From the NCBI GenBank assembly GCA_963402885.1, contig OY727098.1, positions 3,343,001 through 3,407,000 of the forward strand: 64,000 nt of DNA. Reading direction: 5' to 3'. This DNA comes from Antedon bifida. Lineage: Eukaryota > Echinodermata > Crinoidea > Comatulida > Antedonidae. This document shows, one piece after another, positions 37,101-52,100 of this stretch. A model generated the notes under the pieces. The model was not told the origin of the DNA. It saw only the letters and a program-made list of their open reading frames with translations, and searched no databases. Each line of letters begins with the position of its first letter. The stretch's first letter is position 1. Both the position numbers and the translations under genes were made by a program.

Positions 37101-40100
37101 TGGTGGTAACTGTTTTGAAATTAATGAAACAAATTAGATGCCAAACACGAAAGTAGATTATTCGATACTGGGTTACTTAAACTAAGGAATTCTTACGTAC
37201 CAAGTGTTACCAAAGGTATGCTGGTCGACGTTAAACTGATGATGTAATATGGGTCAGGAACATGATCAAAACAAAAATTTACCATTTTTATGCACTTCCA
37301 TTTAACCTTTTACCCTAGCCCAAAATCTGTACTTTCCTTTTCCCCTTCCTAGGAAAGTGCCATTTTCCCTGAGGAATTGTGGAATTAGATTCAATAGCAA
37401 ATTTAAGATAAGATATAAAACACAAGGCAAACAATACAGCAAACATTATCGATGAAAACAATATGGTCAGGACACCGTATTATCATAGACCAATTTAAAA
37501 TCCATAATGGATAACGGCCTCTCTCAAATAATTATATTACTATCAATTTTATAAATTTTTTTTATTTCGAATTTGTTTTTTTGCGATAAAATATAACTTA
37601 AAGTTTAATACGACTTTGTAGCAAATATTAAAATAAGAAAGTTATCAAATAGATAGATAGTAAATTGCAGGGGAGTCAAGCAGAACGCAGTAACATAATA
37701 CATCAAGGTCTGAGCCACACAGGAAATTCAATAACTATACAAAAAGTTGCAATTATGTCAACATGCTAACTGTATGGTTAGGTAAACCAAAGTTTACTAA
37801 AGTACCGTATGAAGACGGACAAATAAAAATATGTAAAATATCATTTACATTTGTTATTGTTTGCTATTTGTAAACTAGCTTATTACATTGTATTAATATA
37901 TATTTAAAGACATATTTACTTATTAACATATAATTATAAAAGATGGGTGGAATAAGGCCCACACTTTCAAAGTTGTCCACCTAGCCTAAAGCATTACTGC
38001 ATTTCACTTCAACCCAGCCTAATAGCAACATAGCACCCACTTAGAAAAAAAAAATTCTTACCAAAAAAAACAATGAAAATCCCATAACAATTAATAACTG
38101 CACACCATACAGAAGATCCATATTAAGGCACGGTTAAAATTAATGTCTCACGCAAAAAAAAAATGAAAGTAATATTTAGAATTTCTCCTTCATCCTAAAA
38201 GAGTTTCTTGTCTATATCCTTCTATGTAGCTGACATTCTAAAGTTAACTTAATAGGTATACATATCAGTTAGTTATTGTTGCTGATAATGCCCATGCAAT
38301 ATCTGATTGCTGATAGGCTGGTGGAGTTCTGACATTGTTAAGTATTGGCCAATCAGAAAGCCCAATTGAAAATGTAATACTTTCTAAACTTTATATATAC
38401 AATTTTACATAAATCTTGACAGTTTTGACTGCATTTTTATATATTGTTTAAGTAATTTGGTCTTTCAATTTAAAAATCCTTTAATAATAAAATTATAATA
38501 TTCTACATTTTTAGTACCATTATTCTCTCCATTTTATTTTAAATATTGACTTTAATTTGCTTATATCCAATGAGATCTGCCACAACTGATATAGCTTAAA
38601 ACCAATGTTGGCTTCCTTAAAAAACAAAATGACATATTTTTGTTAACATTATTGTTAAATATTTATTTATTGAAAATCAGAAACAGCCCTTTATTCACTG
38701 AAACATTTTTTTTGTAAATTTGATGCCAATATATTCTACACGGTTGGTTTGTATCATATTAAGATTAAGTTTCCAAAACTAATAAAAACAATGAATTACC
38801 CCCAGGAGATGTTTGTAAATCACAGAGTTGGAAGGCATGTAATAAATCTACATGGATTGAATATCTTTGGCAGTAGAATAGGTATTGTTTCCATTTGAAG
38901 ACAAACAACTTCTGACATCGATTTAATAACAGCTGAAAAACCCTCCCTCTGCTGTGATGAAAATAATTTAATAATATTTAGTATCATAGTGACCAAATAT
39001 GGCATAATTATTCTTTTTGGCTTTATTTTTACCAGTTTAGCATTATAGTCGAACCTCTCTTAAGGGGACACCTTAATAGACAATGTCTCCTGATTAACAG
39101 TTAGTGGTATTGTTAAAATATTTCCACTCGTTTGTTTCACTGGACAGCGTCCACATTATAAGGAAGTTCTAAAGGAGGTTCCACTGATTATTTTTCAATA
39201 TAATAGAGCTTGATTTTTCAAAAGCATCCCTTTCAAACATTCTATTGGTATAAAGTTTTCAAAGTGACAGAGTACTTAACTTGCTATAATTAATTTCAGT
39301 ATTCTTTTTTACAGACCACATCAAACATACATTCTTCCGTTGCTCTGATGTTTCTGAGCCTGACAGTGTTTTAGTTGCTTGTTGCGTCATGAAAACAAAA
39401 GACCAACATGTCATGTTTATACACTTCTTTCGGGAAAACTCCAGAAACAGGCCTTTTCATGATGTGGGTCGTTGATTTGTCCATAATTATCTTTTGGCCG
39501 GGGATTTCCAATAATTTAATGGCAAGTAATAATTTTGTGTAGTTTGTATGTATTTTCATAGTATTTATCACCATTTTGTACGTTTGTAATTGGCCCAAAT
39601 TTCATTGTAATTGTGGACGTTCCATAAGAGGACATTATTACGGATTTCAGTAAAGTTCAACTTTAGCAGATAAAAAATGTTCACTTGGATAATAAATAGC
39701 CTTATTAATGAACTATAAAGTATATTAAGTTACTGTATCTAAACTTGGAATGAATTCATCAAACTTGCATTGTTTTCTTGGTACTTGAACTTTGATCAAG
39801 TTGCGCTATATTGTTTTTACGCGTCAACAAACTTGGAATGACCGAAACGCTTATGCTCTACTTACAAGCAATGGCTTTGGGGAATCATCAAAAAAAGGAT
39901 CAGGTATACAATGAAGAAAAAATGCCAACAAATTGCAAACGTTACACATCAACAATCAAATATGATAATATAACCTGTTAAACCATCACAAACAAATTCA
40001 ACTTTTGTACAGAGTGTACTCAAAAAGTTCATTATGCTCATTCCAGGTATAGATGTGATACTGTACGGTATGTAAAGGGTAAAAAAAAATACTGTAAGAT

Positions 40101-43100
40101 TCATGTTACTAGCTTTATTAACATCAATTAACAGCACATTGTTTTTTTAATGATTTAATTGTTTTGAATTTGTCATTATTATTTTAATTAATTTTTAGAT
40201 ATTTCTTTAATAGTTTTTTTTTTTGTTTTTTTTTTGACACAGACTCCTCCTTGTAGTATGCCACATTGTAGTATCATAAAACGTTTATATATAGCATACA
40301 GGTATAATATTGCATAGTCATCATTTTTTTTTTTTTATTCTTTGAAAACATAGTTCTTTTAACTGTGCATGATTCTTTGAAATGCTATTTACTTAATACA
40401 TATCTTGCTCTGCGAGTGGATTTAATAAAACGCAGATGCACAATTGGTAACAGATAGGCTATTGCCTCAAGGTAGCACCCGACACAACTAAACATGCCGG
40501 CCAAACTTGGCATAACACTTGGTTAATAACAGTATCATATCTATTGATTCTCTAAAAATGCACCTTGGTGCTAAAAACAACAACTGTTGATCTCCTCTTG
40601 TTGCTGTGTTATTGTTTAATTATGAAATTCCTGTGTTAAACACTGCGGCTGTCAGATGCGAATCTGTAACATGGATAATAACGGAATGTACTCATAAACT
40701 TTGGGGGTCTAGACAAATCGTAATACTAAAGATCAAAGGAAACGTTCAAAACCAAATATTACCAATCAAACCACAATATAATAGAATTTTCCTGACGGCA
40801 ATGTATTGCATTACTTTGGTATTTTATTAGCCTTTTTTTAAAACAAAACCATAAAATGGATACAATTTTCGTTTTTGATCAAACTTTAAATTTCATTACC
40901 TATACTATACCAGACTGTAAAACCAGAAATTCTATCCAATATAATAATATTCTAACAAGAGGTTGATGTTGGAAATTTCAAATTGGTCTGTGTTGTATTA
41001 TTGTAGAATTGTATTTTAAAATCAGTTTTATATAATATAAGTTCTAATAAAAAGAAAGTATTGTTCTTAGTGTATCTCCTATGAATCATAGGTATAGAGG
41101 ATATAGGATTCTAACTCATAACCACATAGTTGACCATTTAATTCTTACACTCCCTCCAAATATCAAGTGTTTCTAATTGAAATTAAATCCATTCATTCAA
41201 CACTACACATTGAGTTATTTTCAAACTCTAAACTCTTAGTTTAATAGTAGGTCTACTAGCAAAGATAACCCTCCACAGGAGCATTTCCCAGTTTACTCCA
41301 GTGTTCAACCAATACCAAAACACCATTTAAACTCCATTATGTGTTCAACCAATATCGAAACACCAATCATACGTGTTCAACCAATACCGAAACACCAACC
41401 CTATGTGTTCAACCAATACCAAAACACCATTTAACTCCATTATGTGTTCAACACCGTTCTTGTCAGATCACCGAAGTTAAGCAATGTTGGGCTCGTTTGC
41501 ATTCTGGATGGAAGACCGTCTGGAATAGTGGCGGGTGCTGTATATACTGGAGAGTGATAATATCGGGCTAGCATATGATAGGCATGAGTTCTGTATCATA
41601 TTAACTGTATCATTGGCAATATGCTTTACTCCCATTGCCTCGTCCTTCGGATGGAACATAAAGCAGTTGGTCTTGTGTACATATAGTGGATGTTATAGAA
41701 CTTGGTACACTATTCGCAAAGAGTAGGGGATTGTCTCCCGGTGTGCTGATCTGGTAGGTGCTGCACTGCTGACTGCCGTGAGTCTGTGGAGGGCCTAATC
41801 CAAATTTTCTCTTCCAGTTAAGCTTGAGGATAAATATAAATACCTTTATACCAACCAATACCAAAACACCATTTAAACTCCATTATGTGTTCAACCAATA
41901 CAGAAACATCATTTAATTCCATGTGTACAAAGGTTTCACTCGCTGGGAAACAATTTTTATCAAATAAAACATTTAATCTTTAAACTAATGATATAGTACC
42001 ACTACATTAAAAAAATGTCATTATTTATGATTTAGTAACAAATATCTTTGATTATGATTTCTTTATGCTGTATAATTATTTTCAAGGTCTCAAATATATT
42101 AAAGCTAACTAGTTGAATTGAATTGATATAGTAATTATAATGGATGAATTTAATATTAAAAGGAAATTGGATTACAAAAAAAAAATCCAAACAATTTACT
42201 ACACTTTTTATATTGACTTCTGAATCAGGAAATAACTTATTACATGCATTTTTTTAAAGTTTGAATAATTTATATTATGGAAAAAGAGTAGAACAAAAAT
42301 TAACAAATAAACAATATAGTAACAACAGACTAGTAGTTTGACTGTATAGTATAGTGAAAAAGATTCTAAACCTGAGGAAAAAAGTACAAAATGTGTTATA
42401 AAAAACATAGAGGGAATTGATTTGGGACACCCATATTCAGGAAGAAAAACACACTAATGTACAGGCAACTTCTAATAATATCTGTGTCCTCGATGTGACC
42501 CTCTAATAGTGTTCTAACGCTACAGCGAAAATTGTTATTTGAAAAATTTGATAATTGATCGCATTTAAGTCTGAGCAAGAAACATAGTGTTGCACTGCAA
42601 TTTTTTCGCCATCATTTTATGAACATGTAACTATAAAAGTTAATTTTTCATACTGTAGTGAAATAAATCTTTGTGAAAATATGAAAATTAAAACAGTAGC
42701 GATAAACTCTATTAATTAAAAATCTTCTGTTTTTGATGATGTGTTATGAAGCAATAAATATCTTTATTTCACAATTCTGTTTATATTGTTTCAAAGTTGA
42801 CACATCATTATCAGCATGACCAAGCACATTGGCACAGATGATCCTAGACGAGGGAATTACAACTAGCAAGCGTGTCAGAAACAAAAACAAATCAAATGCA
42901 ATTTTCCTGTTTTAATAACAGCGCAAGCTCGAAGGTAACTGCGGCAGGAAGTGTTTGTTGAGGCAGGTGTCATAGCAGGCTGATTCACCTGAGCAACCTA
43001 AGGCAAGGGCTAAGATGTAGGCCATGCATGTAACAGTCCTACAGGTAAATATAGGCCACACATGCACTTTATGAATATTTCAAATATTTTAATTGAAACG

Positions 43101-46100
43101 AATATAATAATTATTTAGATTAACTTTGATAAAATCCTTTTTTTTTTACTTTTTTAATTAATATTATTTTTTTTAATATTAATATAGTGCATTGAGCACT
43201 TTTAGTGGATATGTGCGCTATATAAATTGTTATATTATATATTATATTATAATATATTTTAAACATTAAAAATCTTCTAATCAAAATTAACCACTTTTTA
43301 AAGAAATATGGAAATGTTAATGCTAACTTTCATAATTTACAAATATTTTGAGACATACATTTTTTAAACTGAAAAATTGTACAGATGGCATTTGCCACCA
43401 AAAACATAATAGACAAATAAAACATCACAAAAATTAAGTCAATGTTGTTTAAAATTTTAAAAATAAGTATGTTGTTTATTGAAAATTACAAGCTACCCTA
43501 TGTTATTTCCCCTTTGTATTGGGACATTATTCATCTGAGAAATAATTAGTTTGCATACTAGGAATGCATAATACAAGCTAATAATAATATAATATTTGCT
43601 ATATTTGCATGGATGCATGAACAGTTGTAACAGCTCTTTGCACATCATAGAATTTGGAGAAATTTGTTGAAACCAATGTGTACCCTGAATTCAGAATAAA
43701 CAGGATAATGTCACTCTTCTGACTGCGAATGACTAAACAAAAGTCTGTTAAGAATAGGTGAAATTGCCCACCTATTTAATCTCAATCAACACCTAAAAAC
43801 AATCTTTTAAAGATGAAAAGTCAATTTTCTACTTGTCTGGATTTGTATCATCTGATGATACATGAACGCGACATAAAACATGCATCTTCATTTGAAAAGT
43901 TACTTTCCAGACCCTATGCAGCCCAAATTTAATGAAGCGTGTTTAAAAAATAGGAAACCACTTCCAAAATTAATAAAATTTGATATTATCAAGCTGTTGG
44001 AAAATTGTTGATTTGTCCGATGGATTCAAGCATCTTTCACCAATCTTAGTTACCTTAGAATTACATCAAGTGTCATTGGCCTTAATTTAAAAAAAATATA
44101 TATATATTCATGATTTTTTTTCATGAACATCTGCTTCTGCATGCTGTTTTGTTTCTACTAGCAAGTTATTTGAATTTAGGTACAGTAAGGTAAAGGCGAG
44201 TCTCGTATTAATTCTGAATGTTGGGAAATGAGCTGTTAGGAGATCATGTTGTACTAAAAGCCTCAGTACTATAGGTAGGTGGCTGGTGGCTATTCCTTTC
44301 CATGTCTCCTTATTTTTTTACCAGGTACTAATTTACTGAGTAAATCAAGAATTGAATTGAAGTCTTTCTGTATGATTGTCAAGTGTCCTAAACCACTCCG
44401 CTACCACAAATCCTCTTATTTTTTTCTCTTTTGTGGGGGCAACCCACTTTTATTGCAATGATAAACAATATGGTGAAGGTTACAGTATATATGTCTATCT
44501 ATCTATTTATCAATGAATATTTAAGTGATATTACACAGACAGGTTAAAAGATTATATAAAATATTTTGATATTGTGTTGAAATCTAGATAAAATAAACAT
44601 GTATACAGAAAAAATTCTCTTATTATGAAACATGCAAAGCCTAATTCCATTACCCATTATGCACACCTGAATGTATTCAGACTATCTGGTTAATTTCATA
44701 TCACATGCCATTCAGTATTAATTCTATTACACGTAAAAGGGATATTTAAAAATATTTTAAAATGGTTCTATTACGTTCAGCTTATTGTAAACATGTTGTG
44801 CCCTGTGAAGCTGTGACTGTTAGGTGTTCAGAGTTTGTTTGTAGTGTGCGCCATCTCTAAACGGTCTGCTCTGACCACTGCCTTTTTTAACAACATTGAT
44901 TGAAGACGAAAATAGTTTTTCGAAAGTTTATTTTAGAACAGTAGATTATAAAACAAATAATGAATGTAATGTTATTGACTGTGCTATTTAACTAAGCTCT
45001 ATCTACTCATGAAATATTCTTCCCATTCAACAAACACAAAACAGTTATGTATAGGCCAACTACTAGCACAATGAATGACATTTTGATGTTTAGCCACCAA
45101 GCTATCTCAGTTGGTAGTCAACGCCTCAAAGAAGCCTTTCAGAACCTACTGACCATTAAAACAACAGTTCTTGATACACTGCATTTTAGGCCTAGAACAG
45201 TGGGTGAAATACTTCATGTCAAATTAGATTACAGGACCACCCTCTGGGAAAGATTTTACAAAGGTTCAAGAATAGTTACAAGACGACGATACTGTTACGT
45301 ACATTTTGATGTCTTCCAACATATGCGAGGAAATGATATGATTGAATAATTAAACTAGATGTGTCCTACAGATGAGTACAGTATCTTTTACATTCTCTGC
45401 AACTTGAATATGTTTAAAGATTTGTATTTGTTGAATGGAATAAATACAGTAATTTCATTCATTAAAAGATTATTACTATAATATACCATTTAATTCACAA
45501 GAAACACTCTCTATGCAACTCCCCAAACATTCATTATGTATTTATCAGCTACAGTATGAACCTCAAAAGAAGCCTGGGCTTCTTTTTTAGGACTCTTGGG
45601 TGGACTCCTTTTCGAAATGGCCTTCTTTTTGAAATGAATGCTGTACATTTTGTGAATTGCTATCAGGACAGAGACATTTTATTTTAAATATGAATGGCAT
45701 TTTGAGATGGGCTTCTTTTCGATGAGGTGAGCTTTTTCAAGGTTTTATTGTATTTTACTTGCATGTAAAAAGATCAAAGAATTTTGAGGAGCGGTTAGTT
45801 TTATTGAAACTGACAAATATTTTGTGAATCATTTCACTGTCAATTGCCATATAATTAAAACAATGTGTTTGCACTCACATTTTTGTCTTATTTACTGGCT
45901 TACTTTGAACACTTCACCACTAATTTTGGATTTGAATATTGACCCTGGAGAATACTCATAATTGTTAATAACTTCAAGATGAGTTAAATAGACAACATTA
46001 ATTAACTGGGACGTTATCTATTTACTTCGAAATGAACCTATTTAAAAACTTCCGAAAAACAATTCCTGATGTTGGTATTTTAAATTGACACAAATTATTT

Positions 46101-49100
46101 ACAGATGACAATGGTTACGTTTTTTTAATCGGAAGACATTAAAATGCTTTTATTTGTTTTGTTTATTCTAATATTAGGGCACAGAACCTTTGATGTGAAA
46201 TGTGGCTATACCCACCTGTTACTGCCATTAGGAACAATACTCCTCCAACTTTTGTACTATTGAGAGATGAGATTAAATCTGTAACATAACTAAATTTTCC
46301 CAATTTAAATATTAGTTGTCAGATTTTCAACACTGTATATGGCATGCAATTTATTTAATCAAAACTTTAAAAGATAGTAACTTGTATTCATTTATTTATA
46401 TATTTATCACTTTGTATTATTTAATGATCTACAATGGTACAAAACATATCTCAAAATTGTAAAATAATAAATAAATAAAGTAGACTTGTATCTTGTATCT
46501 TGTAAAAATATCATATGGCATTAGTATGGTAATGTAAATATTCACTGGGGCTGATTGACAATCTTTGTCGGGGAGAAAAATATGATATTTTCTGATTAAA
46601 ACAATATTATATTATAGTATATATAGTACTTGTCGTTTTCTTTATTTTTTTATGCATTAAAAATACAACAGAAGTGGAAATTCTTATGAGTTAAAAAAAC
46701 AATTATAAACTAGAATTTAATTCGTCACTTTGACGAATTATAGGTGATCATTTTTATCATTTTACTGAAATTAATTTTTTTTAAACATGCACGTATGTTA
46801 ACATACGATCGGAAAATGTTGATGTATGCCATCCTATTATATGCTTATAGTGCTGAGTTGTGCCTATATGCCATATACAATATGTACAGTATATACTGTA
46901 TATCTATATACAGTGTAGCATAGGTAAAATTACGGGACACACATGTTCTAATTTTTTGGCATGATGACGTTATCAAACTAAACTTTAAGATGACAATTTC
47001 GAAAGATAATTAATTGAGCAAAAAAATATAAGATTTGGAAAAAAATTTGGCACGTAGAAGCGCTGTGCGCGCTCTTTGAATTGTGTATAACTTTGACGAA
47101 AAATATGAAAAAACTACTTTTTCACTTCAACTGGCCATATGTTAACGTCACAACATCCGATAGGCTTAATTTTTATATGAATTAATATCTACATTTCATC
47201 AGCTTTCATAATAAATTATAATCATCAAGGTAACCTTCAATTCTGAAGAGCTGTAAGATATTCAAATTTACTGCGAAGGTGAAATTACACGGCCTACGTT
47301 ATTCAAGTTTTTACGCGTGATGACGTCATTAAAATGAAGATAGTGTCAACTCATGATAAAGATAATTAATTAAGCAAGCACATACTGAAAGTTGTGCGAA
47401 ATTCGAGCACACATAACCAAGATGCGCTCTGTTGAATGTGATAATCTACACAAAAAGATAACAAATCCTAATTTTTAAATTCAAGTGGCCATTTGATGAC
47501 GTCAAAACATTTTGTACGTAAAATGTGTACATGAATTCATATCTACAACTCAATGGCTTCCAGAATAAGTTAAAAAAATCGGGGGTCATCTTGCATTCTG
47601 AAGAATTATTTTCATTTTAAAAAAGACCTATTTTTCACCATTTTCAGAACTTTTGTAAAATTAATGTGCGCATTTTGTCATTTTTAACGTGCTCGTATAG
47701 CGTTATTTTAAGTCGGAACTGACTCAAATTTGGTGAATGTACTAAGGATGGTGAGTAGAATGAGATTTGTAAAAAAAATTCATATTTTTTACGCTTTTTA
47801 AGTATTGCGCGCGCAAAAACGCATTTTTGCGCAGTAATTTTTTGAAACACGCAAATGGCCTAATTCATGCTCTAAATTGATCAAAACTTAATTTTGAGCG
47901 TTTTAAATTTTTAATGCGCGATATCACGCGCATGAACCTACGTGCGCGTGCGTTTTTATTTGCTAATATTTTTACCCTTGATCTGAAGTTTACGTGTAGT
48001 GAATTTCATTAATATGTGATAATGAATTATGGAGATATGATTGATAATGTGATTTCGCAAAATGGCGTATAAATGTCGTCACGGATGAGTGATCGCGCTG
48101 GAAAGCTTATTAGGATTAAGTTATATTATTTGAAAGATATTCTGAAATTTTTGTAATCATTGACATTAAACTTTTTGAGATAATTGTTACACAAAATAGT
48201 GTACAGAAACAATAAAAAGAAAAAAAAAAAGAAAAAAAATAATAATAAAGATTTTATACAATAACAATAGGTGATCATTTTATTCTAAATGATCACCTAA
48301 TTACTATAAAAAATACAAAACATCAAGCGTTTAGCCTATATGAAAAACTAAACTAGCTAACTAAACAAGCATGCAAAAATATAATATATCTACTACAAAA
48401 AAATGTATATAAACCAAAATATTATTTTAGATGCTCCTATATAATTAAATGTCATTCTTCTTGTCTGAATGTCAAAGGTTAACTAGCTCCACACGCTTCA
48501 TAGTACCAAGGAGATTTAGATCAAGACAAGCCAATCCCAGGTAATCATAATAGAGATGATAATCCTAAATGATGACAGCTGCATTGAATGACTTAATAAA
48601 ACAACCAGCTGATGAAACCATCAAATCTTTATTATCATGTTTAAATCTATTTTTCATACGCCTCCAAGATCATAAATGAACAGATGATGAACCCTACTCA
48701 CATTTTTGTAGAAAGATTGTTAAGTCTATTACAACAGTAAATAATAAAGTGTCATGGTTGGAATAAAAATACTACACCACCATCACATTGCATGCTTAGT
48801 GAGAGTTGATTATATTATTTATTAATTTTAATAAAAATGCTATTTACACTTTTACTTGGAACATTAAAGCCTTGATCGCACTGGACTTAATTTGGTCAAA
48901 TTAACGGAGTCGCCGGTTAAGAAAAAGTCCAATCAGAACGCTGTATATACAGTACAATTCCCTCAGGGTTAAAATTAACAAGTCCAATGGTTACTTTTAC
49001 CGACCACTGCCTGCCCAGGATAACTGACCATATTCTCGGTTAAAGTAACCACGCCGGCTAGAAAGTCCAATCCGAACGCGAGTCTCAGGTAAACATATGA

Positions 49101-52100
49101 CCTTCAGTCCATCGTAATTTTTAACACAACGGTTAAATTTTGGTCAAACTGGGTGGTCAAACTTACTGCATGAATTTATCCAAGTGCAAATAATGGTCAA
49201 ATTTAACGATGGCCAATTGGGTAAACTTACCTTGGTTCAATTTACCCTTTTCAAAGTACAGTGTGAACAAGGCTTTAGAAACTAAAAAAAACAGTCATAA
49301 GACAATATATCAATTTGAAGTATCAATCCTTTCCATGACAAACTCTAAATTGTATGCATTGTTTTTTCTAAACTCGCCTCTTGTACTATAACCAATATGT
49401 TTTTGTTTTGTTCACTATCTCAATCTCAATTTGTTATATTATCTTAATTATTGTGTCAGGATGTGTTAAAATATAAGTACAGTTGATTTATAGTCAATAG
49501 GAATGGGATAAAGTATTATTCCATCTTTTCAGCCAGTCTTAAATCATCACCTGATTTAATATACTTCACCTTTGTTTGTCTCTTGTCATCGAATATCACT
49601 TCTTTTTTTTTATATCAAAACGTTACTTAATGTTAATAATAAATACTAAAGTGACAGTTATCGATTGAACAAAAAGTATGTATAATAGAATAAATATTAT
49701 TAGTTAGTACTTCTCTTAAATTATGTCAGGGAGTACAATTAGTCAAATATTTGCCCCAGTTCTGACATCATTTGTACTGTATTTAAATTTTTAAGAAACT
49801 GAACAGAAATTGAGCTACTCTAAATCCGAAGAGGGTATTTATAATTAAACTAGAATAAACTGGGTGACAGCAAAGTGATGCAAACAGGACAAGGAATCAA
49901 AATGGCAGACATATAATTATCTATTGAAAAATAATATTTAGCATTAAAAATAATTAACCTAAAATATTTTTTATAAAATTAACTCTAAAGTACTTAATAT
50001 AACAAAAATAAATAATTTCATGCTAAAAGTCTGAAAGTTGTGCATACAATTAAAAGAATTTAAAAGAAACCACCATTTTGATATGCACAGACATACATTA
50101 ATGGTGTGCGACGTCAAACTGGTGTATTAGATTAGCCTATGTATACAGCCTTAATTTGTGGTCCCTCTCCATTGATTCGTACAATACTGTATGATTACAT
50201 CAAATTTAAACTTAACATTTTTGCCTAAAATGTACAAACAGAAACCAAATTCATTAAAAATGGCTTGGATACCTTACAAGTTTTATGATCCTTTTGTAAA
50301 GTACAAAGGACATTTTAGTGGTATATGTCAGTTTTAAGTAGAACTAAAGAAGCCTATTAAGATGGAATTACCAACAATGTTTGTTTTGATTTTCCACGTT
50401 TAGAGACAATTTGTCATATAATCCTGTCAAATTACTACAATCAAAACAATCAATTCGAAGATCAAAAGTAGTAGTGATGCTACAAGAGGGTAGTTAAATC
50501 AACGGCTGTGTTTCTGATGAACAACATCCATTTTTAGTTAAGAGGGTTTATTATTATTTTTAAAATGCAACATTTTTAAATACAGATTTGCACATGTCCT
50601 GATGTGAGACTTAATGGGAAGTGAACATAATCAAGCTCTGTCTGCACAATCAAACTAGTTTGACAAAAAAAGTGATGTGCCCAAATATGGTAGTGATATG
50701 CCCAAATATGGGCACATCACATTTTTTGTCACATAAAGTTTGATAGTGTAGACAGAGCTTTAGTCTCAATGTTAGTGAAATAAGAAATAGTATTCTGAGA
50801 TCTGAGAGAGCACAGTAGTCCTATATGAAACTCAATTTTAACAAAAATAAATACATGGATTAAATGTTAGCTCCATTGCCTTCATCTGAAGGTTAAAAAT
50901 TAAGCAACCATTGTTTTTGGAAGATCGTCATTGACAACACAACTGACAAGTTTACATGATATGTCATTCAACACATTAGTAAAATCATTTTCAAAAGGGT
51001 AATCATGTTTCAACATACGTTGGCGCCTTTAGAGAAGAGGAAGGCGGGTGTAATAGTGTGTACTGTTCTCTGATAATAGCATCACATTGCAATCGATTCT
51101 CAGTACTGTACCTCAATTTATTTTTTAGCATTCAAGGCAAATTCTGTGATACAGCATCACATGTGTCACATGTGATATCTGTATCATAGACTCTAACCTA
51201 ACCATCCATTACCATATATAGACACAAAATTTGATAAATTACTGTAAAAAAAGATTTTTGCCTATGATATTTGACAAATCAGTGTTTTATCAAAATTACA
51301 ATACAATTCAAATGGCATCCTTTTCGCGTTGTTGAAGAATCAAGAAGTCACTACATTGTCATTGTTTTCCAGAGACACTTGTCTAAAGATGTGATAGACT
51401 TAATTCTCATTCATGTCCTGAAGGTGAATTACGATCAAGAGTAAGTTTTTTTTTATCATACCGAATCAAATCGAATAGCTGATTCTGAATAATTCAGTGG
51501 AAAAAATTAACACATGGATTTGTACAATATCTCCGCTTCATTGCTTCAAATGAAACCACATGATAGTTTCGTTATATCTGATGTAGGAAAAATCAGCAGA
51601 TTGTTAACATTTTTGTTGAATTAGAATTTATTATTATTAATATGGGAATTTTAATTTATGTTAGACAGAAATTTGGTAACACTGAATAGAACAATTATAG
51701 ACAGCGCAGGTTTATTTTCAGCCTAGCCTTGCGTCGCGAGTACCAAAATGTTCATTGTAACAAGAATGAGTATAACAAAATGGCACTCTCGCAAAACGAA
51801 ATTGCACTTTCGGATATAACAAATTGTCTCAAATATAACAAAATTGCACTCTTGATGACATAAGTGTTCATTGGAGTAGTTTACTGAATATCATGTGACA
51901 ATCTTCTAATCAAATCATTGCTTTGTGCACTGTTATCTTTTATAAAGTCAAAAATGTATAAAGGCATTGCATTGGTATGAAGTCTGAAGCCTACATTCTG
52001 CAAATGTGTAGTCTTGAAAGCAAAGGAAACCAGCTATAATACAAAAACAAAAATATCATATCACAAATTTGTCAAATTTCATGGAAAGTCAACACAAATT

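Noticed and set aside
41452..41544. Functional 5S rRNA gene
   Set aside because: The 5' part of 5S is missing, stems carry mismatches, and the sequence continues into a SINE body without a T-run terminator.
45047..45349. 100-codon plus-strand ORF starting MYRPTTSTMNDILMF
   Set aside because: Residue mix looks protein-like, but there is no known motif, splice context or neighbouring exon. It could be a decayed transposon fragment; not enough to call.
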